Positions 36,391-44,292 of a stretch of DNA of 64,000 nucleotides are shown piece after piece (position 1 is the first letter of the stretch; each line of letters opens with the position of its first letter). A model generated the notes under the pieces. It had not been told where the DNA came from. It saw nothing but the letters and a program-made list of their open reading frames with translations, and made no database searches. The translations under genes and the position numbers were made by a program. Source of the DNA: Gemmatimonadaceae bacterium (lineage in GTDB: Bacteria > Gemmatimonadota > Gemmatimonadetes > Gemmatimonadales > Gemmatimonadaceae); assembly GCA_020852815.1 (NCBI GenBank), contig JADZAN010000002.1, positions 248,001-312,000 on the forward strand, written 5' to 3'.

Positions 36391-37425
36391 GTGCGCGCCC
36401 TGACCATCTCCGCCCACGGGGGGCTCGAGCAGCTCCAGTACCGGGACGACCTGCCGGCGCCAACCATCGCCTCACCCACCGACGTCCTGGTGCGAATGAA
36501 GGCCGCGGCGCTCAATCGGCTGGACATGTTCATGCTGGGCGGGCTCCCCGGGATCACGATCACCCCGCCCTGGGTGGTCGGGTCCGACGGCGCAGGCGTG
36601 GTCGAGGCGGTGGGGGCGGGGGTCACCTCGGTCCGCGTCGGCGATCACGTCGTCCTCAATCCCGGGCGCAGTTGCCGCCACTGCGAGTACTGCACCTCGG
36701 GCGACTCGCCGCTCTGCCTTCACTACGGGATCGCGGGGGAACACTTCCCCGGGACGTTGTGCGAACAGCTCGTCGTCCCCGAGTGGTACGTGGCCCCTAT
36801 CCCGCCCCGGATCCCGTTCGCGGAGGCGGCCGCCTTTCCGCTGGCAACGCTCACCGCGTGGCGCATGCTGGTGAGCCGTGCTCGCCTCGAACCCGGCGAG
36901 CATGTGCTCATCTGGGGCATCGGTGGCGGCGTGGCGCTGCAGGCGCTGCAGATAGCCAAGTCGATCGGCGCCATCACCTGGGTCACGTCGGGGAGCGACG
37001 AGAAGCTGGCGCGTGCCAAGGCGTTAGGCGCGGACGAGGTGATCAACCATGCCCGGGGCGACGTGGGCAAGGAGATCCGCGCACGCACGGGCAAGCGCGG
37101 CGTCGACGTGGTGGTCGACAGCGTGGGGGAGAAGACGTGGGCGCAGTCGCTGGGCGCGTTAGGCAAGCGTGGGCGCCTCGTGACCTGCGGCGGCACCTCG
37201 GGGCCCAGGCTGGAGATGGACGTGCGCCGCCTCTTCTGGAACCAGTGGACGATCATGGGTTCGACCATGGGGAACGAGGAGGAGTTCGCCGCGGCGACGG
37301 CATGGTTCGCCGAGGGGAAGATCCGCGCCGTCGTCGACTCGGTGCACGCGCTGGCCGATGGCCGGGCGGCGTACGAGCGCCTGGGGTCGGGGGCGCAGTT
37401 CGGGAAGGTCGTGCTCGAGATCTGA
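36391..37425 (+). CDS. Medium-chain zinc alcohol dehydrogenase / quinone oxidoreductase family
   Basis: 344 residues from GTG at 36391. The GroES-like domain (VLVRMKAAALNRLDMFM) has Asn-Arg-Leu-Asp in place of the catalytic zinc CGTD, as in quinone-oxidoreductase types, while the structural zinc lobe is kept (RSCRHCEYCTSGDSPLC). The nucleotide fold reads HVLIWGIGGGVALQALQIAK. NADPH preference is suggested by TSGSDEKLARAKALGADEVI. Substrate unknown. It is divergent from sucB; a REP-hairpin cluster follows 23 bp after its stop. Confidence 0.88.
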   Translation: MRALTISAHGGLEQLQYRDDLPAPTIASPTDVLVRMKAAALNRLDMFMLGGLPGITITPPWVVGSDGAGVVEAVGAGVTSVRVGDHVVLNPGRSCRHCEYCTSGDSPLCLHYGIAGEHFPGTLCEQLVVPEWYVAPIPPRIPFAEAAAFPLATLTAWRMLVSRARLEPGEHVLIWGIGGGVALQALQIAKSIGAITWVTSGSDEKLARAKALGADEVINHARGDVGKEIRARTGKRGVDVVVDSVGEKTWAQSLGALGKRGRLVTCGGTSGPRLEMDVRRLFWNQWTIMGSTMGNEEEFAAATAWFAEGKIRAVVDSVHALADGRAAYERLGSGAQFGKVVLEI

Positions 37426-37447
37426 TGCGCGTTGCTTGCTTCGAGAA

Positions 37448-37566
37448 GACGAGAAGCATGCCCCAGCGAAGGCTGGGGACGAGAAGCCTGCCCAGCGAAA
37501 GCTGGGGACGAGAAGCATGCCCCAGCGAAGGCTGGGGACGAGAAGCCTGCCCCGGCGAAAGCTGGG
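37448..37566. repeat. REP-like hairpin units, four tandem copies
   Basis: Four tandem units of 30, 29, 30 and 30 bp each contain GACGAGAAGC followed by (A/C)TGCCCC and a palindrome. Copies 1 and 3 have CCCCAGC-GAAG-GCTGGGG (7-bp stem); copies 2 and 4 have a GAAA loop and slightly altered stems. The GACGAGAA link is the same octamer that forms separate tandem arrays elsewhere in the window. The cluster lies between the stop of one gene and the start of the zinc-ribbon gene. It resembles bacterial REP/BIME elements; no associated transposase gene is in the window. Confidence 0.85.
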
Positions 37567-37588
37567 GACGAGAAGGGACGGGCGAACG

Positions 37589-37813
37589 GTGACTGAGGCA
37601 GCGAAGTTTTCGCTCGAGGAGGAAAAGGCGCTGCGGGCTGCGGTTGCGGCTGGCGGGACGGCGACGTGCCCGCGCTGTGCCGTGACGATGACGCAGCGCT
37701 CCATCGGCGGCGGGTCGTTCGGGCTGGGCTACGCCCGCAAGCGGGAGTGGTTCATCTGCCCGTCGTGCCACCGCTCGGTGATCTTCGACGTCAAGCGCGG
37801 GACGCGGAACTAG
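37589..37813 (+). CDS. Small zinc-ribbon protein
   Basis: 74 residues from GTG at 37589, which begins just after the repeat cluster; the frame continues upstream through the repeats, but that part is repeat-derived. Two cysteine pairs are visible, CPRC near residue 25 and CPSC near residue 58, separated by a basic glycine-rich segment (SIGGGSFGLGYARKREWF). This is a zinc-ribbon knuckle arrangement for nucleic-acid or protein binding. The GNAT gene begins 9 bp after its stop, so they are probably co-transcribed. Confidence 0.7.
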   Translation: MTEAAKFSLEEEKALRAAVAAGGTATCPRCAVTMTQRSIGGGSFGLGYARKREWFICPSCHRSVIFDVKRGTRN

Positions 37814-37821
37814 CGACCTCC

Positions 37822-38280
37822 ATGAGCGTTCCCTATCGCGTGCGTCGTGCGGTCGCGGACGACGTCGAGACGATCGTTGCCTTCACGGCCGACGAGGCGC
37901 GCGAATCGGAAGGGATCGCACCCGATCGCTCGACGATCGCGCGCGGCGTCGCCGCGGCTTTCGCCGAACCAGCGCGTGCCCTGTACTGGGTCGCCGAGTC
38001 GCTCGACGGGGCGGTCGTCGCGCACAGCTCGATCGTCACCGAATGGAGCGACTTTCACGGGGCAGACTACTGGTGGGTGCAGAGCCTCTACATCGAGCCG
38101 GCGCATCGCGGGACCGGATTGGTCGGGCTTCTGCTCGACACGCTGGCCGACGCCGCGCGCGCCGCAGGGACGCGCGACCTGCGCCTGTACGCGCACGAAG
38201 GGAATGCCCGCGCCCTGCAGGCCTATGCGCGCAACGGCTTCCTGCGCGCGCCGTATGCCATCATGACCCGCGAACTCTGA
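37822..38280 (+). CDS. GNAT-family N-acetyltransferase
   Basis: 152 residues from ATG at 37822. The GNAT fold is complete: VRRAVADDVETIVAF, WVQSLYIEPAHRGTGLVGLLLDTL (acetyl-CoA loop RGTGLVG, a variant of Q/RxxGxG/A) and LRLYAHEGNARALQAYARNGF near the end. The acceptor (amine, amino acid or protein) cannot be told. It follows the zinc-ribbon gene closely. Confidence 0.85.
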   Translation: MSVPYRVRRAVADDVETIVAFTADEARESEGIAPDRSTIARGVAAAFAEPARALYWVAESLDGAVVAHSSIVTEWSDFHGADYWWVQSLYIEPAHRGTGLVGLLLDTLADAARAAGTRDLRLYAHEGNARALQAYARNGFLRAPYAIMTREL

Positions 38281-38426
38281 CCCATGGCCGCTCCACGCAA
38301 GGCGCTCGCGCCGCCGCCGCTTGTCGACATGAGACGCGTGACGAGGCGCCAGCTCATCGCCGCGATCCGCACGCGTGACCTCGACGCCGGCGGTGTCGTT
38401 CCCCCGTCCCGCTCACCCCACCACGC

Positions 38427-40268
38427 ATGGCCGAGTACCCCTCGCTGACCGTGACGCGCGACTTCACAGTCGACGCCCCCACGCTCTATCGCGCCTTCAC
38501 CACCGGTTGGAGCGACTGGTTCGGCGAGGCCGACACGGCGCGCATACATGCCATCGTTGGGGCCCCGTTCTTCTTCGAGGTCGCGCAACGCGCCGAGGAC
38601 GGCACCGTGCGACAGCGCCATCCGCACTACGGCCGTTTCCTCCAACTCATCCCGGATGCACTGGTCTCGCTCACCTGGGTCACCGGGAGCGCCGGTACTG
38701 GAGGTGCCGAGACGGTCGTGACGATCCGGCTCCACCCTGGGGACGTGTCGACCGCGCCGGGAGCGCCATCGACGACCGTCACGCTCACGCACGATCGATT
38801 CGCCAGCGCCGAGTCGCGCGACCGGCACGCGCAGGCCTGGCCAATGGTCCTCGACCATCTCGCGCGGACGCTGGAGTCGGCAGGTGCAAACTCTCGCGCG
38901 CCGTCACCGACGCTCCCGTCCAATCGTTCCATTCCCGAGGCAACGCTTATCCCCGTGCGCAGCTACCCCGACGTCGACGGGGCGGTGACCTGGATGCGAG
39001 ATGCCCTGGGCTGTCGCGAGCGCTTGCGCATTCCCGGCCACCGTGTGCAGCTGACGATCGGGAACGGGGCCGTGGTGGCCGTCGCCTGGGACGCGTCGTC
39101 GAACCCGTCCGCGGGACGGCCGCCGGCCACCCTGATGGTGCGCGTCGCCGATGTCGACGCCACCTACGCGCGCGCCATCGCACTCGGCGCCGCCGGGGTG
39201 ACGCCCCCCGCCACACACCCGTATGGCGAGCGCCAGGCAGTGCTCAAGGACCCCTTCGGCCATTCGTGGACGCTGTCGCAGACTGTGGCGGACGTCGATC
39301 CGGCGGAGTGGGGCGGGCACCTCGTGATGGAAGAGGACGAGAGGACGAGAGGACGAGAGGCCTGCCCCAGCGAAGGCTGGGGACGAGAAGCCTGCCCCAG
39401 CGAAGGCTGGGGACGAGTGAGTGACGAGCGGATGGAGTCGGCGGAACGGGAGGGCGCGGGCGAATGGCTGCGGTGGGATCGCTCGGTGGACGTCGAGGGC
39501 GTGGCGTTGCGCGTGCACGGGATCGTGGCGCCCGGGGGGGCCGGGAACCTGAGGGCACCGGTGCTGGTCTTCCTGCACGACTCGTTAGGGTGCGTGGAGA
39601 CATGGCGCGACTTTCCCGCCGAATTGGCGCGCCGCACCGGGCTCGACGCCATCGTCTATGACCGGCGCGGCTACGGCAAGTCGGCACCGTTCCCCAGCGA
39701 AGCGCGCACGCCGCACTACCTGGCGCAGGAAGGGACCGTCTTGTTGCGCCTGCTCGACGCGCTCGACGTTCAATCGGCCGTCCTCTTCGGGCACAGCGAC
39801 GGAGGGACGATCGCGCTGTACGCGGCGGCGCAGGCCCCTGGGCGCATCCGGGCGATCGTGAGCGAAGCAGCGCACGTCATCGTGGAGGAACTCTCGCTCG
39901 ACGGTATTCGCGCGGCGCGCGAGGCGCTGCGCACGACCGACCTCCGCGAGCGTCTGGTCCGCTACCATGGCGACAAGGTCGATGGTGTCACGTCGGCGTG
40001 GATCGACACCTGGCTCGATCCCGGCTTTCGCGACTGGAACATGCTCCGCGAGCTCCCGCAGGTCGTCGCGTCCCTACTCGCCGTGCAGGGCGAAGGCGAC
40101 GAGTACGGCACCCCAGCACAGGTCCGAGCAATTGTCGAGGGAGTCTCGGGGCCCGTTCGCGCGCTGATGATCCCAACCGTTGGCCATACGCCGCATCGCG
40201 ACGCGCGCGACGTCGTGCTCGACGCGTCGGCCCGGTGGATCAACGAGCACGTACCCGTGCCGTCGTAG
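38427..40268 (+). CDS. Three-domain fusion: SRPBCC + VOC + alpha/beta hydrolase, joined by a repeat-coded linker
   Basis: 613 residues. Residues 1-155: an AHSA1-type SRPBCC domain (LTVTRDFTVDAPTLYRAFT, PFFFEVAQ, PMVLDHLARTLE). About 170-300: a VOC/glyoxalase domain of the PhnB-like kind (IPVRSYPDVDGAVTWMRDALG, AVLKDPFGHSWTL). About 345-610: an alpha/beta hydrolase with PVLVFLHDSLG, DAIVYDRRGYGKS, nucleophile elbow GHSDGG and a C-terminal His in VGHTPHRDA. Between domains 2 and 3, residues about 303-330 are coded by the octamer array and two 30-bp REP units (39333-39411) in frame, giving a repeated REACPSEGWG. Possibly two or three ancestral genes joined by repeat insertion. A split start for the hydrolase is possible at ATG 39432. 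Confidence 0.8.
   Translation: MAEYPSLTVTRDFTVDAPTLYRAFTTGWSDWFGEADTARIHAIVGAPFFFEVAQRAEDGTVRQRHPHYGRFLQLIPDALVSLTWVTGSAGTGGAETVVTIRLHPGDVSTAPGAPSTTVTLTHDRFASAESRDRHAQAWPMVLDHLARTLESAGANSRAPSPTLPSNRSIPEATLIPVRSYPDVDGAVTWMRDALGCRERLRIPGHRVQLTIGNGAVVAVAWDASSNPSAGRPPATLMVRVADVDATYARAIALGAAGVTPPATHPYGERQAVLKDPFGHSWTLSQTVADVDPAEWGGHLVMEEDERTRGREACPSEGWGREACPSEGWGRVSDERMESAEREGAGEWLRWDRSVDVEGVALRVHGIVAPGGAGNLRAPVLVFLHDSLGCVETWRDFPAELARRTGLDAIVYDRRGYGKSAPFPSEARTPHYLAQEGTVLLRLLDALDVQSAVLFGHSDGGTIALYAAAQAPGRIRAIVSEAAHVIVEELSLDGIRAAREALRTTDLRERLVRYHGDKVDGVTSAWIDTWLDPGFRDWNMLRELPQVVASLLAVQGEGDEYGTPAQVRAIVEGVSGPVRALMIPTVGHTPHRDARDVVLDASARWINEHVPVPS
39333..39411. repeat. Octamer array plus two REP-like hairpin units inside a reading frame
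   Basis: Three and a half copies of GAGGACGA (39333-39360) run into two 30-bp units (39352-39381 and 39382-39411), each with the hairpin CCCCAGC-GAAG-GCTGGGG. They are nearly identical to copies 1 and 3 of the 37448 cluster. Because the unit is 30 bp, insertion keeps the reading frame, and the tract is translated as the linker of the fusion protein. Confidence 0.85.
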
Positions 40269-40333
40269 TTGCGGCGACGGGTGTCGCGGCGCATCTCTCA
40301 CCGAGCCGCACCATCTCGCGAGGGGAGGTTCTC

Positions 40334-40765
40334 ATGGCGACACAGGGCGACGTTCGTCGCATCGCGCTCAAGCTCCCGGGCGCCTCGGAAGGGGAGGGGC
40401 GCTTCGCGTTCTCCGTGATGGTGAAGGGAAAGGCCAAGGGCTTCGCGTGGGACTGGCTCGAGCGCGTCGATCCCAGGAAGGCGCGTGTCCCCAATCCGCG
40501 CGTCCTCGCCGTGCGCGTCGCCAACCTCGCGCAGAAGGAGACCCTGCTCGCCGCCGAGCCCGTGAAGTTCTTCACCGAACCGCACTACAACGGCTACCCC
40601 GCAATCCTCGTCAGGCTGGAGAAGGTCACAGCGGCCGACTTGCGTATCCTGCTGCAGGAGGCGTGGCGCTGCATGGCGCCGAAGGAACTGCTCGCGCAGG
40701 GGGAGTCGCCGGCGAGGACGCGTTCCCCCGCTGTCGCGACCAAGCGCGCCACGCGCCGCCGTTAG
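40334..40765 (+). CDS. MmcQ/YjbR-family protein
   Basis: 143 residues from ATG at 40334, backed by a strong AGGGGAGG five bases upstream. The sequence VRRIALKLPGASEGEGRFAFSVMVKGKAKGFAWDW, followed by KFFTEPHYNGYPAILVRL and LRILLQEAWRCMAPKEL, is the YjbR/MmcQ fold, a small CyaY-like protein often described as DNA-binding. The role is unknown. The C-terminal tail is basic (ATKRATRRR). A 20-bp tandem repeat follows the stop. Confidence 0.85.
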   Translation: MATQGDVRRIALKLPGASEGEGRFAFSVMVKGKAKGFAWDWLERVDPRKARVPNPRVLAVRVANLAQKETLLAAEPVKFFTEPHYNGYPAILVRLEKVTAADLRILLQEAWRCMAPKELLAQGESPARTRSPAVATKRATRRR

Positions 40766-40790
40766 TAGCGAGCGGCGGCGGGCACCTCGC

Positions 40791-40850
40791 GTCGCCTCGC
40801 GACGTCTCCCGTCGCCTCGCGACGTCTCCCGTCGCCTCGCGACGTCTCCC
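40791..40850. repeat. 20-bp tandem repeat, three perfect copies
   Basis: GTCGCCTCGCGACGTCTCCC is repeated three times without a mismatch (40791-40810, 40811-40830, 40831-40850) and begins a fourth copy with a partial match upstream. Each unit carries the palindrome TCGCGA and overlaps GACGTC. It lies in the 161-bp gap between the YjbR gene and the acyl-CoA synthetase gene, 76 bp before the latter's ATG. It may be a regulator binding array or simple slippage. Confidence 0.8.
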
Positions 40851-40926
40851 ATGTCGGGAGTTCCACGATGCCGATGTGCACGCCCCGCAGCGAGCTTCCC
40901 CGCGCACCCGACTCGTATCTTCCGAC

Positions 40927-43056
40927 ATGACCGCTCCGGACCGCGCGCGCAGCGCCAACCTCGCCCCGCTCCTCGCCCCACGCACCATCGCCGTCATCGG
41001 CGCCTCGCCGCGCGTGAGCAACATGGGGCACCAGATCCTCTCCAACCTGCTCGACTTCGGCTTCGCGGGCACCGTCTATCCGGTGAATCCCACGGCGCAC
41101 GCCATCCGAGCCGTGCGTGCCTACCCGACCATTGCCGATGTCCCCGAACCGGTCGACACCGCGATCGTCGTGGTCCCCAAGGAGCAGGCGTTGGCGGTGG
41201 CGGAGCAGTGTGGCGCCGCGGGGGTGAAGGGGCTGATCGTGATCACCGCCGGCTTTCGCGAGGTAGGGGGGAGCGGGGTGGCGCTCGAGCGCGATCTCAT
41301 GGCCACCGTGCGGCGCCACGGGATGCGGATGATCGGCCCCAACTGCATGGGGGTGGTCAACGCCGACCCCGCCGTGGCGATGAACGCGACCTTCGCCCCC
41401 ATCATGCCCCCGTTCGGGCACTCCGCCTTCGTCTCGCAGTCCGGCGCCCTGGGGATGAGCGTCCTCGACTACGCCCGCGAGTACGGCATCGGCATATCAC
41501 AGTTTGTGTCGATCGGCAACTCGCCCGATATCGGCAGCACCGACCTCCTGGAGCAGTGGGAGCACGACCCCGCCGTTCGCGTGATCCTGATGTACGTGGA
41601 GAACTTCGGCGATCCGCGTCGCTTCCTCGCCACGGCGTCGCGCATCACCAAGTCCAAGCCGATCATCGTCGTGAAGTCGGGGCGCTCCAACGCCGGCGCA
41701 CGCGCCGCGTCGTCGCACACCGGGGCGCTCGCCGCGAGCGACTCCGCCGTCGACGCCATGCTGACACAGGCCGGCGTCCTGCGCGCCAACTCGATCGAGG
41801 ACCTCTTCGACATGGCGATGGCCTTCGGTACCCGGCTGCGCCCACGCTCACGCCGCACCGCCGTATTGACCAACGCCGGCGGCCCGGGGATCCTCGCCGC
41901 CGATGCGCTCGAGCACCAGGGGCTCGAACTCGTCGACCTCAGCCCGGCCACCGTGGCGGCGCTGCGCCCGCTCTTTCCGCCGGAAGCATCGATCCGCAAT
42001 CCACTCGACATGATCGCGTCGGCGACCCCCGCCGGCTACAAGGCGGCGCTCACCGCATTTCTCGATGACCCGAACATCGACGCCGTCGTCCCGATCTTCG
42101 TCCCGCCGTTCGGCGTCAAGCAGGAAGATGTGGCCGAAGCCATCGTCAGCGCGCAGGCCACGCATCCCGAAAAGTCGATGTTCGCCGTCCTCATGGGACT
42201 CAAGGGCCTGCCGCAGGGTCGCGCCGAGTTGCACGCGGCGGGGATCCCGGCCTACATCTTCCCCGAGAGTGCAGCGCGCGCCCTCAACGCCCTCGATCGC
42301 CAGCGTGAATGGGAGGAACGTCCCGCCGCGCAGGCGCGGCTTCGGAGCGTGAATCGCGAGGCAGCGCGGTCGCTGGTCCAGCGCGCGCGCGAGGAGCGAC
42401 GCACGGCGCTCACGCAGGACGAGGCCATCGCCCTCCTCGACACGTACGGCATCCCGGTGGCACACGTTAGGCACGTCCCGCTCGACGGTGACCTCGGCGA
42501 CGCGGCGGCGAGCGTGGGCTATCCGCTCGTCATGAAACTCGACTCGCCCGACATCACCCACAAGACCGACGTCGGCGGCGTTCGCGTGGGAATTGGCGAT
42601 GTCGACGAGCTGCGCGCCGCGCACCAGGAAATGCTCGCGCGCGCGCGCGCCCTTGCACCTGACGCCCGCGTCGCGGGCGTGGTGCTGCAGCGGATGATTG
42701 GCGGTGGCCGCGAAACCATCCTGGGCATCACGCGCGACCCGCGCTTCGGGCCGCTCCTCATGTTTGGACTGGGCGGTGTCTTCGTCGAGGCGATGCAGGA
42801 CGTGGTCTTCCGCGTCGCCCCGGTCGACGATGCGCAGGCGCTGGACATGGTGCGCGGGATCCGCGCCGCGCGCGTGCTGCAAGGGATGCGTGGGGCGCCG
42901 CCGGCAGACGAAGCGGCCCTCGTCGAGGCGATTGTCCGCCTGGGTCAGCTCGCCGCCGACTTCCCCGAGATCGAGGAGTTGGACGTGAATCCCCTCCTCG
43001 CGCTGCCGCAGGGAGCGGTGGCGGTCGACGCGCGCGTGCAATTGCAGCGGCCGTAG
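40927..43056 (+). CDS. ADP-forming acetyl/acyl-CoA synthetase, fused alpha-beta subunits
   Basis: 709 residues from ATG at 40927. Order: CoA-binding domain (TIAVIGASPRVSNMGHQIL), succinyl-CoA-synthetase-like domains with the phosphorylated His in ASSHTGALAASD, then a C-terminal ATP-grasp domain (LVMKLDSPDITHKTDVGGVRVG, ETILGITRDPRFGPLLMFGLGG). It interconverts an acyl-CoA plus ADP and phosphate with the free acid plus ATP, allowing energy recovery from acetyl- or other acyl-CoA. The acyl group is unknown. One GTTAGG hexamer (42466) is read here as Val-Arg with a rare AGG codon. Confidence 0.92.
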   Translation: MTAPDRARSANLAPLLAPRTIAVIGASPRVSNMGHQILSNLLDFGFAGTVYPVNPTAHAIRAVRAYPTIADVPEPVDTAIVVVPKEQALAVAEQCGAAGVKGLIVITAGFREVGGSGVALERDLMATVRRHGMRMIGPNCMGVVNADPAVAMNATFAPIMPPFGHSAFVSQSGALGMSVLDYAREYGIGISQFVSIGNSPDIGSTDLLEQWEHDPAVRVILMYVENFGDPRRFLATASRITKSKPIIVVKSGRSNAGARAASSHTGALAASDSAVDAMLTQAGVLRANSIEDLFDMAMAFGTRLRPRSRRTAVLTNAGGPGILAADALEHQGLELVDLSPATVAALRPLFPPEASIRNPLDMIASATPAGYKAALTAFLDDPNIDAVVPIFVPPFGVKQEDVAEAIVSAQATHPEKSMFAVLMGLKGLPQGRAELHAAGIPAYIFPESAARALNALDRQREWEERPAAQARLRSVNREAARSLVQRAREERRTALTQDEAIALLDTYGIPVAHVRHVPLDGDLGDAAASVGYPLVMKLDSPDITHKTDVGGVRVGIGDVDELRAAHQEMLARARALAPDARVAGVVLQRMIGGGRETILGITRDPRFGPLLMFGLGGVFVEAMQDVVFRVAPVDDAQALDMVRGIRAARVLQGMRGAPPADEAALVEAIVRLGQLAADFPEIEELDVNPLLALPQGAVAVDARVQLQRP

Positions 43057-43240
43057 CGAGCACGGCACACGACGTCGCCCACGTTGGTCCGCGCCGAACG
43101 CATCCGCGCTCGGCCTACGCCGCCGATTCTGGTGCGCCGATTGACCCGCCGTTACGTTGGCAAGGAACGAGGCACGAGGTCGCGAACATCCGCACGATGC
43201 GCGCCCTCGGCTGGGCTCGGCGCAACCACAGGAGTCGATC

Positions 43241-43462
43241 ATGGGGACTCGCCTACAGACCTACGACGGCCCGGGAATCACCGTCACTTTCGACCCGACG
43301 ATCTGCCGGCATACCGGCATTTGCGTGCGCGGACTGCCGGCGGTCTTTGACGTGCGTCGCAAGAAGTGGATCGACGTCGATGCCGACTCGGCCGAGGCAA
43401 TCGCCGCGCAGGTGGCGCGCTGTCCGTCGGGGGCGTTGCAGAGCGTGCGCCGCGAGGAGTAA
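43241..43462 (+). CDS. Small divergent 4Fe-4S mono-cluster protein (Fer4_19 type)
   Basis: 73 residues from ATG at 43241, with an AGGAG ten bases upstream. The sequence VTFDPTICRHTGICVRGLPAVFD and a later VARCPSGALQSV give three spaced cysteines in the CxxxxxC...CP arrangement of the divergent single-cluster ferredoxin domain, which often sits beside or within CDGSH proteins. It probably shuttles electrons to an unknown partner. A terminator hairpin follows the stop. Confidence 0.82.
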   Translation: MGTRLQTYDGPGITVTFDPTICRHTGICVRGLPAVFDVRRKKWIDVDADSAEAIAAQVARCPSGALQSVRREE

Positions 43463-43475
43463 CCGCGCGCGTTGG

Positions 43476-43500
43476 GGCGACGGACGAGGCATCCGTCGCC
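43476..43500. terminator. Terminator hairpin between convergent genes
   Basis: GGCGACGGA (43476-43484) pairs with TCCGTCGCC (43492-43500), a perfect 9-bp stem with a 7-base loop. It lies 14 bp after the Fe-S protein stop and 54 bp before the end of the convergent DUF4142 gene. No T run follows, so efficiency is uncertain. Confidence 0.55.
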
Positions 43501-43553
43501 CGCGCATGCCGCTTCCGTCAGCCGCAACGGTGCGACGCTCGGACCTCAGGTGA

Positions 43554-44087
43554 TCATTGCCCCGCCTTGCTCGCCAGCTGCTTGGCCATGTCGTCGGCCG
43601 CGCGCCGGTGTGCCTCGAAGGCCGGCGCCACCTTGATCACCAGCGCCTTCAACTCCGCGTTCTGGATGGCCGGAAGGAGCGTCGAATTGACCGCGGCGAT
43701 CACCCCGGCGTGGAACGACTCCTCGTGCGCAAGGAAGGCCCGATCGAATTCGGCCCCGTGAAGCGCGCGCAGTGTGGTCATGGCCGCTGCGTGGGCACGC
43801 GCAGCCGTGTCATCGGCCGGCGGGGTCGGCGTCACGCCTAGCTTCCTGGCCAGGTCGCGCCCCATCTGCCGTACCTGCTCGTGATCGTGCACCAGCATTG
43901 CGCCAAAGGCGCGGACCTCCTTCGACGCCCCTCGCTCGGCGGCGAGCTTGCCGGTCTCGATATCGGCGGTGTTGGCGGCGTCGAAGATGGCCACGATAGT
44001 GGCGTCGTCGAGCGGGGGCGTGACCGAGTGTGGTGCAGCGGGAGCCAGAAGGACGGTGGCGGCCAGTGCAATGGATTGAATGAGCAT
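43554..44087 (-). CDS. DUF4142 secreted protein
   Basis: 177 residues with a Sec leader (MLIQSIALAATVLLAPAAP). The rest is helical: ATIVAIFDAANTADIETGKLAAERG, VRAFGAMLVHDHEQVRQMGRDLA, and a ferritin-like bundle with conserved His and Glu (HDHE, AHEESFHAGVI), characteristic of the DUF4142 family. It is a periplasmic or extracellular protein of unknown function, sometimes linked with stress. It is divergent from the cysteine-bearing regulator, with an AT-rich operator in the shared gap. Confidence 0.82.
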   Translation of the reverse strand: MLIQSIALAATVLLAPAAPHSVTPPLDDATIVAIFDAANTADIETGKLAAERGASKEVRAFGAMLVHDHEQVRQMGRDLARKLGVTPTPPADDTAARAHAAAMTTLRALHGAEFDRAFLAHEESFHAGVIAAVNSTLLPAIQNAELKALVIKVAPAFEAHRRAADDMAKQLASKAGQ

Positions 44088-44168
44088 GGGGCTTCTCCGA
44101 CGCGAGGGGGATAAAGGATGTGCGATCGCCGAACGATCAGTGTGCGCTGAACCTTCAGCGTGAACACC

Positions 44169-44196
44169 AATAAGTCAATGATTTATTTGACTTATT
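44169..44196. promoter_or_regulatory. Operator: 10-bp perfect inverted repeat in an AT-rich island
   Basis: AATAAGTCAA (44169-44178), an 8-base spacer, and TTGACTTATT (44187-44196) form a perfect palindrome. It overlaps a TTGACA at 44196-44201, 16 bp before GATATT (44218-44223), a likely promoter for the regulator gene at 44293. A second small palindrome GACAA-A-TTGTC lies just beyond. The local sequence is about 70% A+T inside a 67% G+C window. The natural reading is an autoregulatory site for the adjacent regulator, possibly also controlling the DUF4142 gene. Confidence 0.75.
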
Positions 44197-44292
44197 TGAC
44201 AAATTGTCTCGGTCGACGATATTCCGCGTAGCGCGACACTGCCCGTCCCGCTGGAGCGAAAGACAGCAACCGCAACGACTTGAGGCTTGACG

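Noticed and set aside
37448-37566. Possible CRISPR array
   Set aside because: The units are directly tandem with no unique spacers, each contains its own hairpin, and no cas genes are nearby; they fit REP-like elements.
38284-38448. Small plus-strand frame of 54 codons between GNAT and the fusion gene
   Set aside because: Rich in Arg/Pro, no family resemblance, overlaps the next gene start; could be a remnant, but not supported as a gene.
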